From: Pseudomonas sp. IAC-BECa141
Lineage (GTDB): Bacteria; Pseudomonadota; Gammaproteobacteria; Pseudomonadales; Pseudomonadaceae
DNA: 64,000 nt
Reading direction: 5' to 3'
Assembly (NCBI RefSeq): GCF_020544405.1
Contig: NZ_CP065410.1
Location: 3,348,001 to 3,412,000 of the forward strand
The position numbers were made by a program, and so were the translations under genes. Each line of letters opens with the position of its first letter. The stretch's first letter is position 1. Below, piece after piece: positions 1-7,950 of the stretch. The notes under the pieces are model-generated. The model did no database searches, was not told where the DNA came from, and was given only the letters and a program-made list of their open reading frames with translations.

Positions 1-1
1 C

Positions 2-82
2 ACCGAATATCAACAGTCGCTGGGCGGCAATCTGTATGAAGGTGGCAACGGTGTGCTGCTGGGCGTGGAGTGGAATTTCTGA
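2..82 (+). CDS. C-terminal end of an outer-membrane-type protein (partial)
   Basis: Only the last 26 codons and the stop are in the window, so the family cannot be named. The visible end is rich in glycine and alternating hydrophobic residues and finishes in ...GVEWNF, with the terminal phenylalanine typical of beta-barrel proteins inserted by the Bam complex. The stop codon overlaps the ATG of the DUF4434 gene (TGATG), so the two are probably translated together. Inference: an outer membrane component of an envelope or exopolysaccharide locus; an NfrA-like or PgaA/BcsC-like barrel would fit but cannot be shown here. Confidence 0.6.
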   Translation, partial: TEYQQSLGGNLYEGGNGVLLGVEWNF

Positions 83-960
83 TGGTTCGATGGATGTTGT
101 GTTTGTGCCTGCTGATGAGTGCCACCGTCGCCACGGCCGATGAGCGAGTGTTCTATCAGCCGCTGAATGTCGATGCCGGCCTGACCCAGGCGCAGTGGCA
201 GAAAGTCTGGCAAGACACCGCGAAACAAGGCACGCGAACCGTGATCGTGCAGTGGACGGCCTATGGCGACTCGGACTTCGGCGGCGCCAATGGCTGGCTC
301 GCCAACAGCCTGAAACTCGCTCAGCGGCAAGGTCTGCAACTGGTGCTCGGCCTGGCGATGGACCCGGCCTTCTACACGCGCATTGATGAACTGGACAGCG
401 CCGGTCTCGGCGCCTACTGGCAGGCACAACTGGGTCAGTCACTGGCCCGGCAGCAGAAGCTGCGCCAGGACTGGAAGCTGCCGGTCAGCGGCTGGTATCT
501 GCCGCTGGAGCTGGACGACCTGCACTTCCTGGCGGCAGATCGGCGGGCCACGCTTCAGCGCCAATTGAAGGACTTCGCCGCGAAACTGGACGCGCCGCTG
601 CATGTCAGCGCTTTCAGTGCCGGCAAGCTGGCCCCGGCGGTCAACGGTCAATGGCTGGGCGAATTGACGGCAGCCGGGGCGCACGTCTGGTGGCAGGACG
701 GCGCGGGTACCGGCCGTTTGTCACCGCTGGTGCGTAAAGGTTACGTCAGCGCACTGCCCTGCTCCGTGGGTATCGTGCGCGAAGCCTTCCGGCAGGTCAG
801 CCGCGAGGGCGAGCCCTTCCGTGCCGAACCGGCCACCCCGGATGCGACCTCTACCGGTTGCCATCAGAACGCGGTGTTTTCCCTACGCTATCGACCGTGG
901 GGTTCGGTCATCCTCGATAACCAACGCAAGCATCCGGGCAGCAATGTACAAAACCATTGA
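82..960 (+). CDS. Secreted DUF4434 family protein
   Basis: The protein has 292 residues from the ATG that overlaps the preceding stop. An in-frame GTG 12 bases upstream would lie inside the previous gene. The first 20 residues form a signal peptide (MVRWMLCLCLLMSATVATA, then DERV). The mature part has the DUF4434 pattern of a TIM-barrel, glycosidase-like fold: VFYQPLN near the start, TVIVQWTAYGD near residue 55, GWYLPLELDD near residue 135. Family members often lie beside envelope polysaccharide genes, which fits an outer-membrane-type protein upstream and a diguanylate cyclase downstream. The substrate is unknown. The 3' end overlaps the cyclase start by 17 bases. Confidence 0.75.
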   Translation: MVRWMLCLCLLMSATVATADERVFYQPLNVDAGLTQAQWQKVWQDTAKQGTRTVIVQWTAYGDSDFGGANGWLANSLKLAQRQGLQLVLGLAMDPAFYTRIDELDSAGLGAYWQAQLGQSLARQQKLRQDWKLPVSGWYLPLELDDLHFLAADRRATLQRQLKDFAAKLDAPLHVSAFSAGKLAPAVNGQWLGELTAAGAHVWWQDGAGTGRLSPLVRKGYVSALPCSVGIVREAFRQVSREGEPFRAEPATPDATSTGCHQNAVFSLRYRPWGSVILDNQRKHPGSNVQNH

Positions 961-2020
961 AGACGAAGTCCTGAAGAAGACCGCGCCCGCCGAAGTGTGG
1001 GAGGAGTTCATCCAGCATGAATTCGAGCGGCTGCATTCGTTCTGCCTGTTGATCTACCTGGCGAGCATCGGCATCTGGCTGGCCTTCGACCTGATCGTCA
1101 GCTTCATCGGCAATCAGGGATTCACCTGGCGTTCGATGGTGTTCATCGCAGCCTTTGCGATTCTTGCTGTGGTGTTGATGTTCACCCGCAAGGCCCGACA
1201 CTTCGACTGGCTGAACCTGACATTCGTGGTGATCATCACACTCGGCATCCGAATGGTGATCAACGGCTTGCCGCCGACGTTTCACGGCATCTGGCTGGTA
1301 CTCGCTGCCGCCACCACGCTTTACAGTGCCTCCGTGCTCCCGCTCAGCCGATGGTCGTTCTTCGCTGCACAGGTCGTCACCTGGCTGATGCTCAATCCTT
1401 TCATGAACACCGGCATCGACCTGCTCGAGCTCAAAGGTGTGATGACCATCGCCTACAGCGTTTTTCTCTGTGCGTTGACGATCTATACATTTCTGAAGCT
1501 GCGCGAGGCCAAGCTCTACAACTACATCATGTCCAAGCTGTTGCTGGATCAGGCCTACAACGACACGCTCACCGAAATTCCCAACCGCCGCTCATTCATG
1601 ACCAGCGTCGGAAAAACCCTGCAAGCCGTACCGCGCGAGCATGACCATTACCTGGCGATGATCGACATCGACAACTTCAAGAAAGTGAATGATGTGTACG
1701 GCCACGACATCGGCGATGAAGTGCTCAAGCGGATCGCGGCAGACATCAAAGCGGTAATGGCACCGTTCGAGTACGCGCGACTGGGTGGCGAGGAATTTGC
1801 GATTTATCTGGCGGGCGTTCGCCGCGAGGACGTCGAGGCATTGGCCGGTGAGTTATGCCGGGTGGTGCGTGAGCAAACCACCCGGCACCCGGTGACCATC
1901 AGCATCGGGGTGGCCCGGGTTGCAGACGGGGACACCCTCAACCAGGCGCTGATCAAGGCTGACGAAGCGTTGTACGAGTCAAAGCATACCGGCAAGGACC
2001 GCTACACCTTTCATCAGTGA
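944..2020 (+). CDS. Membrane-bound diguanylate cyclase (GGDEF)
   Basis: This 358-residue protein makes the second messenger c-di-GMP from two GTP. About six hydrophobic segments fill residues 30-195 (for example IYLASIGIWLAFDLIVSFIG), followed by a GGDEF domain at about 205-358. The active-site motif is GGEEF near residue 281, preceded by the FKKVNDVYGHDIGDEVL block that binds nucleotide and metal. No RxxD inhibitory site sits five residues before GGEEF, so product inhibition through that site is not expected. The ATG at 944 was chosen because it begins MYKTIEDEVL; the frame is open further upstream but lies inside the DUF4434 gene. The overlap suggests one operon, so c-di-GMP may control the envelope genes upstream. 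Confidence 0.9.
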   Translation: MYKTIEDEVLKKTAPAEVWEEFIQHEFERLHSFCLLIYLASIGIWLAFDLIVSFIGNQGFTWRSMVFIAAFAILAVVLMFTRKARHFDWLNLTFVVIITLGIRMVINGLPPTFHGIWLVLAAATTLYSASVLPLSRWSFFAAQVVTWLMLNPFMNTGIDLLELKGVMTIAYSVFLCALTIYTFLKLREAKLYNYIMSKLLLDQAYNDTLTEIPNRRSFMTSVGKTLQAVPREHDHYLAMIDIDNFKKVNDVYGHDIGDEVLKRIAADIKAVMAPFEYARLGGEEFAIYLAGVRREDVEALAGELCRVVREQTTRHPVTISIGVARVADGDTLNQALIKADEALYESKHTGKDRYTFHQ

Positions 2021-2025
2021 GGCCG

Positions 2026-3582
2026 TCAGGCCTCACGCACCAGCAACACCCGTGTCACGCGACGCTCTTCGACCGCCATCACGGTCATGCCCCAGCCTTC
2101 ATGCTCCAGTCGATCGCCCTTCATCGGCAGGCGATCCAGCAGGCTCATCACCAGCCCGGCCAGGGTCTGGTAATCCTCGGTCGGCTCGGCGCGAAAACCG
2201 GTGTGTTCACGGATGCGGGTCAGATTCAGCGCACCATTGACGATGAACCCGCCCTGCTCTTCGACCACGTCCGGGCCGGCGATTTCGCTGGCGTCCGGCA
2301 GCTCGCCGGCGATCGACTCAAGAATGTCGGTCATGGTCAACACACCCACAAAGTCACCGAACTCATTCACCACAAAGGCAATGTGGGTCGAGGCCGCACG
2401 CATTTGCTCCAGTGCGTTGAGGATCGAATAACTGTCCAGCAGATTGACGGTCTTGCGCGCCAGGTGTTCAAGGTTGGGCTCATTGCCGGCCAGGTATTCC
2501 TTGAGCAGTTCCTTCTTGTGCACGAAGCCCAGCGGCTCATCCACCGCGCCGTTACGAATCAGCGGCAAGCGCGAGTAGGACGAATGCATCAGTCGCGTGC
2601 GAATAGCCTCGGCATCGTCGGCCAGATCAATGTGATCGACATCGGCGCGCACCGTCATCAGAGCGCGAATCGGCCGTTCAGCCAGTTGCAGCACACCGCT
2701 GATCATCACCCGTTCGCGACGGTCGAACAGCTCCGCGCTCGGCGCTTCACCGTTGTCCAGCAAGTCGGAAATTTCCTCGCCGACCTCTTCCACTGCCAGT
2801 TTGCGACCGCCCAACAGACGCATCACCGCATGGGCCGTGCGCTCACGCATCGGGCGCAATCCCTGCATCGAGCGCTTGCGACGGGCGCGGGCGATCTGGT
2901 TGAAGATTTCGATCAGGATCGAGAAACCAATCGCGGCGTACAGATAACCTTTCGGAATGTGGAAGCCCAGGCCTTCGGCGGTCAGCGCGAAACCGATCAT
3001 CATCAGGAAGCCCAGACACAGCATGATCACCGTCGGATGGGCGTTGACGAAGCGGGTCAGCGGCTTGCTGGCAACGATCATCACACCGATGGACACGACC
3101 ACCGCGATCATCATCACCGCCAGTTCATCGACCATGCCCACCGCCGTGATCACCGCGTCCAAAGAGAACACCGCGTCCAGCACGACAATCTGCGCCACGA
3201 TCGGCCAGAACAGCGCATAAGCGGTATTGGTCGAACGCTCGCCGACGTGGCCTTCCAAACGTTCGTGCAACTCCATGGTTGCTTTGAACAACAGGAACAC
3301 ACCACCGAACAGCATGATCAGGTCACGGCCGGAGAAGCTCTTGTCGAACACTTCGAACAACGGCTGTGTGAGGGTGACCAGCCAGGAAATACTCGCCAGC
3401 AGACCCAGACGCATGATCAACGCCAGACTCAAGCCAATGATCCGCGCACGATCGCGCTGATGGGGCGGCAGTTTGTCCGCCAGGATTGCGATGAACACCA
3501 GGTTGTCGATACCCAGTACCAGTTCCAGCACGATCAGTGTCAACAAGCCCAGCCATGCCGTGGGATCCGCTAACCATTCCAT
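2026..3582 (-). CDS. TerC family membrane protein with CBS and CorC/HlyC domains
   Basis: A 518-residue integral membrane protein of the YegH/YoaE type. Residues 1-230 form a TerC domain with about seven hydrophobic helices and the acidic intramembrane motifs GIDNLVF and [11 protein letters not shown]. Residues about 300-420 hold a CBS pair ([35 protein letters not shown]), and residues 430-515 a CorC/HlyC C-terminal domain. TerC proteins are linked to metal-ion export, mainly manganese, and to tellurite resistance; the CBS pair probably senses nucleotides. It converges on the diguanylate cyclase with only five bases between the stops, and no terminator was seen there. Confidence 0.9.
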   Translation of the reverse strand: MEWLADPTAWLGLLTLIVLELVLGIDNLVFIAILADKLPPHQRDRARIIGLSLALIMRLGLLASISWLVTLTQPLFEVFDKSFSGRDLIMLFGGVFLLFKATMELHERLEGHVGERSTNTAYALFWPIVAQIVVLDAVFSLDAVITAVGMVDELAVMMIAVVVSIGVMIVASKPLTRFVNAHPTVIMLCLGFLMMIGFALTAEGLGFHIPKGYLYAAIGFSILIEIFNQIARARRKRSMQGLRPMRERTAHAVMRLLGGRKLAVEEVGEEISDLLDNGEAPSAELFDRRERVMISGVLQLAERPIRALMTVRADVDHIDLADDAEAIRTRLMHSSYSRLPLIRNGAVDEPLGFVHKKELLKEYLAGNEPNLEHLARKTVNLLDSYSILNALEQMRAASTHIAFVVNEFGDFVGVLTMTDILESIAGELPDASEIAGPDVVEEQGGFIVNGALNLTRIREHTGFRAEPTEDYQTLAGLVMSLLDRLPMKGDRLEHEGWGMTVMAVEERRVTRVLLVREA

Positions 3583-3883
3583 ATTCTGTCTCTATCTCTC
3601 TTCAGTGATTTCAGGCTGCCGGGCACGGCAAAGTGCGGCGCGAAAGCTCGAAGGCTGCGCCAACAACGATAGTCGGTAGTCGGAAGACCGGATGTTGCGA
3701 GTGCGTCAAGACCGCGCGACAGCGCGAGGGGAATGGGATTCCTAGAATAGAACTGGGAGGCTCCGAGAGGGTGTTCATGCAAATCCTGAATGAAAAAAGG
3801 CCTTGAAGCGTACAGGCTCAGATAACTTTTCCTACAGCTGGAAATCATTTCAAAATCTGTACGCCGCACCTGTCTCCGGGCTT
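3583..3883. other. Intergenic stretch without a recognisable gene
   Basis: These 301 bases lie upstream of the TerC gene and downstream of the MerR gene, both on the minus strand. A 99-codon frame on the minus strand (3570-3869) overlaps the TerC start, has no family features and looks like chance. A manganese yybP-ykoY riboswitch, common before TerC genes, was looked for by eye; its conserved motifs were not found. The stretch presumably holds the TerC promoter, but no convincing -35/-10 pair was identified. Confidence 0.5.
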
Positions 3884-4288
3884 TTACGGGTAAAGCGTCG
3901 ACAACACCCGGTCCGCATTGGCACCGCAGCTCATGCCTTCAGGCTTGGATTGAATATTCTCGATCACCTCCAGCAGCCGCGCCTTGCTCTGAGCCAGATG
4001 CTGCTGCATGACTTCGATCTGCTCGACCTTGCGCGTCAGACCCGCCACCAGCTCATCGTGTTTGAACTCACCGGTACCGGCGGCAGGCAACAGCTGCTTG
4101 AGCTCTTCCAGGGAAAACCCGGCCTGCTGGGCGCTGCGGATGATATTCAGGGTTTGCAGTACTTGTGGCGGGTAGCGCCGATAACCATTGCCCTGGCGCT
4201 CCACTTTGGGAATCAGACCCTGAGCCTCATAAAAACGAATACTCGAAGCGCTCAAGCCACTCTGCTGCGCCAATTCACCGATTTTCAT
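3884..4288 (-). CDS. MerR family transcriptional regulator
   Basis: This 134-residue regulator has an N-terminal winged helix-turn-helix (MKIGELAQQSGLSASSIRFYE) with the MerR signature, a GYRRYP wing and a C-terminal coiled coil at about residues 75-115 (LVAGLTRKVEQIEVMQQHL). One cysteine lies near the C-terminus (MSCGANAD), so it is not a classical metal-type MerR with paired cysteines. The ATG at 4288 was chosen because GAGG lies seven bases upstream; the earlier ATG at 4315 falls inside the operator palindrome. It is divergent from the flavin reductase gene, whose promoter carries a MerR-type elongated spacer, so it probably activates that gene in response to an electrophile or oxidant. 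Confidence 0.88.
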   Translation of the reverse strand: MKIGELAQQSGLSASSIRFYEAQGLIPKVERQGNGYRRYPPQVLQTLNIIRSAQQAGFSLEELKQLLPAAGTGEFKHDELVAGLTRKVEQIEVMQQHLAQSKARLLEVIENIQSKPEGMSCGANADRVLSTLYP

Positions 4289-4308
4289 TTCAGCCTCGAT
4301 TTGCCCGC

Positions 4309-4339
4309 TTGACATTAAAGTTAACTTTAATCTTAGCCT
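4309..4339 (+). promoter_or_regulatory. MerR-type promoter and operator palindrome
   Basis: TTGACA (4309-4314) and TAGCCT (4334-4339) are separated by 19 bases. The long spacer is filled by the perfect 18-base palindrome ATTAAAGTTAACTTTAAT (4314-4331). A 19-20 base spacer with a centred dyad is the hallmark of promoters that MerR proteins activate by untwisting DNA. It drives the flavin oxidoreductase at 4368 and lies just upstream of the regulator's own start. Confidence 0.8.
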
Positions 4340-4367
4340 CGCTCCATCACTGTTGAGGAGTCAAGCA

Positions 4368-5591
4368 ATGTCACCCTTCCAGATTTTGAATCTGCCCAAC
4401 GGCCAGACCGTCGGCAACCGTATTGCCAAAGCCGCGATGGAAGAAAACCTCGCGGACCGAAACCAGGCACCGTCCCGCGAATTGTTCCGTTTGTATCAAG
4501 CCTGGGCCGACGGCGGCGCCGGTTTGCTGTTGACCGGCAATGTGATGATCGACCGCCGCGCCATGACCGGGCCCGGTGGCGTCGTGCTTGAAGACGAGCG
4601 GCATCTGGAGCGCTTCCGCCAATGGGCCGAAATCGCACGCAGCGGCGGCGCGCAGGTCTGGGTCCAACTCAATCATCCCGGTCGTCAGACCTTTGCCAAT
4701 ATGGGCCAGCAAGCGCTGGCGCCATCGGCGGTGGCACTGGAAATGGGCTCATTCTCGAAACTGTTCGCCGAGCCCAGGCCAATGACCGAGGACGATATCG
4801 AAGAAGTCATTCAACGGTTCGCAAAAAGTGCCGCCCTTGCCGAAAAAGCCGGTTTCACCGGGGTGCAGATCCACGCTGCGCACGGCTATCTGCTCAGTCA
4901 GTTTCTCTCGCCGCTGACCAACCGCCGCACCGATCGCTGGGGGGGGTCGCTGGAAAACCGCGCGCGCCTGCTGCTGTCGGTGATTGAGGCCATCCGCCAG
5001 GCGGTGTCGCCGCAATTCTGCGTGGCCGTGAAACTCAATTCGGCGGACTTCCAGCGCGGCGGCTTCGACACCGACGACGCACTTCAGGTGATCGAATGGC
5101 TCAACGAGCAGCCGATCGACCTGCTGGAACTGTCCGGCGGCAGCTACGAAGCCCCGGCAATGCAAGGTGAAGCGCGTGACGGACGCACCCTCGCCCGCGA
5201 GGCATTCTTTCTGGAAATGGCTACCGAACTGGCCAGCGTCGCGCGCATGCCGGTGATGGTCACCGGCGGTATCCGCCGCCTGCCCGTGGTCGAACAAGTG
5301 CTCGACAGCGGCATCGACATGGCCGGCATCGCTACTGCGCTGGCCATTGAGCCAAACCTGGTCAAACACTGGCGCGAAGGCCGTAACAGCGAGCCGCAAC
5401 TGCCACCGATCCGCTGGAAACGCAAACCGCTGGCCGCACTGGCGAACATGGCCGTGGTTCGCTTCCAGATGTCCCGTCTGAGCCGTGGCCGCCAGCCCAA
5501 GCCCGAGGTGTCGGCACTCTGGGCGCTGATCCGCGACCGGTTGTACCTCAGCCGCCGGACCCGCCAGTACCGACAGGCGATGAACGCCTAA
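4368..5591 (+). CDS. NADH:flavin oxidoreductase, old yellow enzyme family
   Basis: A 407-residue FMN-dependent TIM-barrel reductase of the old yellow enzyme superfamily. It shows the FMN/substrate-binding motif IHAAHGYLLSQFLSP near residue 170, then NRRTDRWGGSLENR, and the phosphate-binding region (PVMVTGGIR) near residue 300. Such enzymes reduce activated C=C bonds, nitro groups or quinones with NAD(P)H. The ATG at 4368 has GAGGAG about seven bases upstream; an in-frame ATG 15 bases earlier lacks that spacing. The divergent MerR gene and shared operator suggest induction by reactive electrophiles. No second, pyridine-nucleotide domain is present, so it is the short OYE form rather than the 2,4-dienoyl-CoA reductase form. 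The 3' end overlaps the phospholipase D gene by four bases on the opposite strand. Confidence 0.9.
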   Translation: MSPFQILNLPNGQTVGNRIAKAAMEENLADRNQAPSRELFRLYQAWADGGAGLLLTGNVMIDRRAMTGPGGVVLEDERHLERFRQWAEIARSGGAQVWVQLNHPGRQTFANMGQQALAPSAVALEMGSFSKLFAEPRPMTEDDIEEVIQRFAKSAALAEKAGFTGVQIHAAHGYLLSQFLSPLTNRRTDRWGGSLENRARLLLSVIEAIRQAVSPQFCVAVKLNSADFQRGGFDTDDALQVIEWLNEQPIDLLELSGGSYEAPAMQGEARDGRTLAREAFFLEMATELASVARMPVMVTGGIRRLPVVEQVLDSGIDMAGIATALAIEPNLVKHWREGRNSEPQLPPIRWKRKPLAALANMAVVRFQMSRLSRGRQPKPEVSALWALIRDRLYLSRRTRQYRQAMNA

Positions 5592-7234
5592 CGCCCGGCA
5601 AACCGCAGGCGCGACAACTGACGCAGGTCATCCTCGACGTAGTAGTCGTTGGTCCAGCGGTCATCCGCCGCCAACGGCTGCACCTGTTTCAACGCCAGTT
5701 TTTTCGCGAAGTAGCGAAAACGGTAATGCTCGTAGAACCGCAGCAGTTCCAGGCCATAGCGATCCGCCAGATCGGTGTCGCCGCGAATGATCAGGTAGTT
5801 CTCGTCATTGCCGTTGCTGGCCGAGGTACTGAGGTTGTGGCTGCCGCTGATGATGGTCGGGCTGTCGCTGGTGAAGTCGATGACCACCGCTTTGGTGTGC
5901 ACCAGCAGGTTGCCTTTCTGGCCTTTCATGTTTTCCCGTAGCCAGCCTTCCAGCCCGGTGTTGAGCAATGCGGTGGCGGCGAATTCGGCGGTTCGGTCGG
6001 CGTGAAACCCGGTGATGCGGCTGACCGTGTTTTGCAGGCCGTACCGCAGGATGTCGTCGTGGGGCTGGCCGAGCAATGCGTTGAGAATCGCGTCGGGCAA
6101 GGCGAAGGCGGTAACGAACAGCAGGTCTTTCTTCGCCCCCTCGATGATGTCGACGAACTCCCGCAAATCCGCACCGCCGGTGCGCGGGGAGAACCCGGCA
6201 AACAAGGGCTGTGCCGGATTCATCGGGTTGTGTTGAGTGATCCAGTCGCGGGTGGCGCCGACGTCCGCCGGCTCGGCCCAGATCTGCTCGAAGGTTTTCA
6301 GGTAACTCGCGCTGACCGTCGAATCGTCCAGCACATGCACCACGTTGGCCTGGCGGTATACGCCGTTGGCGGTGAAGTTGGTGCTGCCGCACAGCACCGC
6401 TTGCGGGTGGCGCTCGCCGCCTCCGTCGAGGCGGCTGAGGACAATGAACTTGTTATGGAAAATGTTGTGAGTGACCCGCCCGCGTTTGCTGGTCGCCGGC
6501 AGTTTCGCAAGGCTCGCTTCGTTGATCGTCGTGTCTTCGTCATCGGGCCGGGCGTGATACAGCACCCGCACCTGAACACCCCGATCGAACGCCGCGTTCA
6601 CCGTGTCGATGATGGCTTGCAACTGATACTCGTAGATCGCGATATCCAGCGCCCATTGACCGTCCGTTGCACGTTCGATAAACCCTTGCAGGCGTCCGAG
6701 CAGACCGTTCTCCAGCCACTGACGCGCCGCATCGGGCCAGGCTTCGATGGGCAGTTTTTTGTTGGCGCTGATCAAGGCGTCGAGTTCGGGGAATTTGCGC
6801 TGAAACGCCTGGCTCGCAGCCACGGCGCGGTTGAAGATCACGCTCTGATTCGCGGGGTGACCGTCGTCGGAACGAATCGTCAGTTCCAGCGCTTCGCCCA
6901 GTTGCGGTGCATCCGGCGAGCCATACGCCAGGTGTACGCGATAGTGGATCGTCATGCCCGGATTGACTGCGTAATCGGCCCAGCGAAATTTCTGTAGCGG
7001 TGCCTTGTCGCTGGGCGTGGCGTGAAACTGCGGGAAGGTATGGGCCTTGTCGGGAAAGGTCAGGCTATTGAACAGAAACAGCCACGGTTTGGCGCCCTGC
7101 TGCTTTTCGATGGCAAATCCCAGCAGGCCTTTGCGGCGGGATTCGGCGAGGTCCATGGCGAGCAGCACGCCATTGGTTCCGGCGTAGGCCTTGACGCGAA
7201 AATCGTCCTGCGGATTGGCGACCAGTACGCGCAT
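5588..7234 (-). CDS. Phospholipase D-like domain protein
   Basis: A 548-residue protein with two HKD-type half-sites as in the phospholipase D superfamily: HNKFIVL followed by GSTNFTANG (about residues 260-295), and HTKAVVID followed by SGSHNLSTSASNGNDEN (about 445-480). Paired motifs make one active site with a histidine nucleophile. The N-terminal 180 residues match no domain I recognise. There is no signal peptide or membrane segment, so it is probably cytoplasmic; a nuclease or phospholipase role is possible. The ATG follows a strong AAGGAG and lies 40 bases after the cobaltochelatase VWA gene on the same strand, so it may be co-transcribed, but nothing links it to cobalamin synthesis. 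Confidence 0.82.
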   Translation of the reverse strand: MRVLVANPQDDFRVKAYAGTNGVLLAMDLAESRRKGLLGFAIEKQQGAKPWLFLFNSLTFPDKAHTFPQFHATPSDKAPLQKFRWADYAVNPGMTIHYRVHLAYGSPDAPQLGEALELTIRSDDGHPANQSVIFNRAVAASQAFQRKFPELDALISANKKLPIEAWPDAARQWLENGLLGRLQGFIERATDGQWALDIAIYEYQLQAIIDTVNAAFDRGVQVRVLYHARPDDEDTTINEASLAKLPATSKRGRVTHNIFHNKFIVLSRLDGGGERHPQAVLCGSTNFTANGVYRQANVVHVLDDSTVSASYLKTFEQIWAEPADVGATRDWITQHNPMNPAQPLFAGFSPRTGGADLREFVDIIEGAKKDLLFVTAFALPDAILNALLGQPHDDILRYGLQNTVSRITGFHADRTAEFAATALLNTGLEGWLRENMKGQKGNLLVHTKAVVIDFTSDSPTIISGSHNLSTSASNGNDENYLIIRGDTDLADRYGLELLRFYEHYRFRYFAKKLALKQVQPLAADDRWTNDYYVEDDLRQLSRLRFAGR

Positions 7235-7274
7235 GATTCACTCCTTGTGATTGGGCCCCACTGCAGCATAGCTC

Positions 7275-7838
7275 TCAGACCGACAACAACTCGTCGATAT
7301 GCCGGTAATCGGCGTCCAGCGCTGTCGCCAATTGCCTTGCACGGCCCAGCCGGATCGGCCCGCGCTCGATATCGATCAACAGGCCGGGACACACCAGCGC
7401 TGGCATTTGCGGACAGTCTTTCAACCGGCCATCGGTGATCACCAGCAACCGTTGTTGTTCGACGGGAAAACGCTTGCGCCGCACCGCAAGCCAATGCCCG
7501 GCTTCCGTCAGCGCCGCCAACAGCGGCGTGCCGCCTCCCGCGCCCAACCCATCGAGCCATGCGCGCAACCCGCTGGAGGCCTTCAGTCCTTGCACCTGCC
7601 ATTTCGGCGCCGCGCCGCTTGCGGTCAGCAACGCAAGACGCGCGCGCTGCCGATAAGCGTCGTCGAACAGTTGCGCGAGCAAGCCCTTGGCATCGCTCAA
7701 TGCCTGATGGCGACGGGTCGAAGCGGAGGCATCGACGACCACCAGCCACAGTTCATGGGGCGTGCGGGTACGCAGTTGAAACAGCAGGTCCGCGCGGACT
7801 TTCGGGAGGCCATTGAGCAAGGTTCCGGGCCAGTTCAC
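7275..7838 (-). CDS. VWA domain protein, ChlD/CobT-like cobaltochelatase subunit
   Basis: Small von Willebrand A protein (187 residues from a GTG start) with the metal-adhesion motif VVVDASAST near residue 35, a conserved threonine in GAGGGTPLL, and VITDGRLKD near residue 145. With the preceding AAA+ ATPase it takes the place of CobS/CobT in driving cobalt insertion by CobN. The reading frame is open about 140 bases further upstream, reading a basic linker typical of this family (RPRAGRLDNGRQGKRHAARS), but no ATG, GTG or TTG occurs there. The true start may therefore be upstream at a rare codon such as ATT at 7937, close to the stop of the ATPase gene. Last gene of the cobW-cobN operon. Confidence 0.82.
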   Translation of the reverse strand: MNWPGTLLNGLPKVRADLLFQLRTRTPHELWLVVVDASASTRRHQALSDAKGLLAQLFDDAYRQRARLALLTASGAAPKWQVQGLKASSGLRAWLDGLGAGGGTPLLAALTEAGHWLAVRRKRFPVEQQRLLVITDGRLKDCPQMPALVCPGLLIDIERGPIRLGRARQLATALDADYRHIDELLSV

Positions 7839-7904
7839 CGAGCCGCTGCGAGCCGCGTGCCGCTTGCCTTGTCGGCCGTTATCGAGCCGTCCGGCCCGGG
7901 GTCT

Positions 7905-7950
7905 GGCATTCGCCCCCGCGTCAGATCGGGGGCGAATGCCTAAGGCTTTT
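7905..7950 (+). terminator. Long perfect hairpin with T tract at the ATPase/VWA junction
   Basis: A 14-base perfect stem (GGCATTCGCCCCCG at 7905-7918, its complement at 7927-7940) with an eight-base loop, followed on the plus strand by TAAGGCTTTTTTT. It looks like a factor-independent terminator for plus-strand transcription, although the genes here run on the minus strand. It covers the ATPase stop codon and the likely true start region of the VWA protein. Confidence 0.55.

Noticed and set aside
2017..3573. 518-codon plus-strand frame opposite the TerC-CBS gene
   Set aside because: Histidine- and glutamine-rich antisense translation typical of a mirrored high-GC gene.
3570..3869. 99-codon minus-strand frame upstream of the TerC gene
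   Set aside because: It overlaps the TerC start, has no ribosome-binding site at its start and no recognisable sequence.
3583..3883. Possible manganese (yybP-ykoY) riboswitch before the TerC gene
   Set aside because: The conserved motifs of this riboswitch class were not found on the minus strand.
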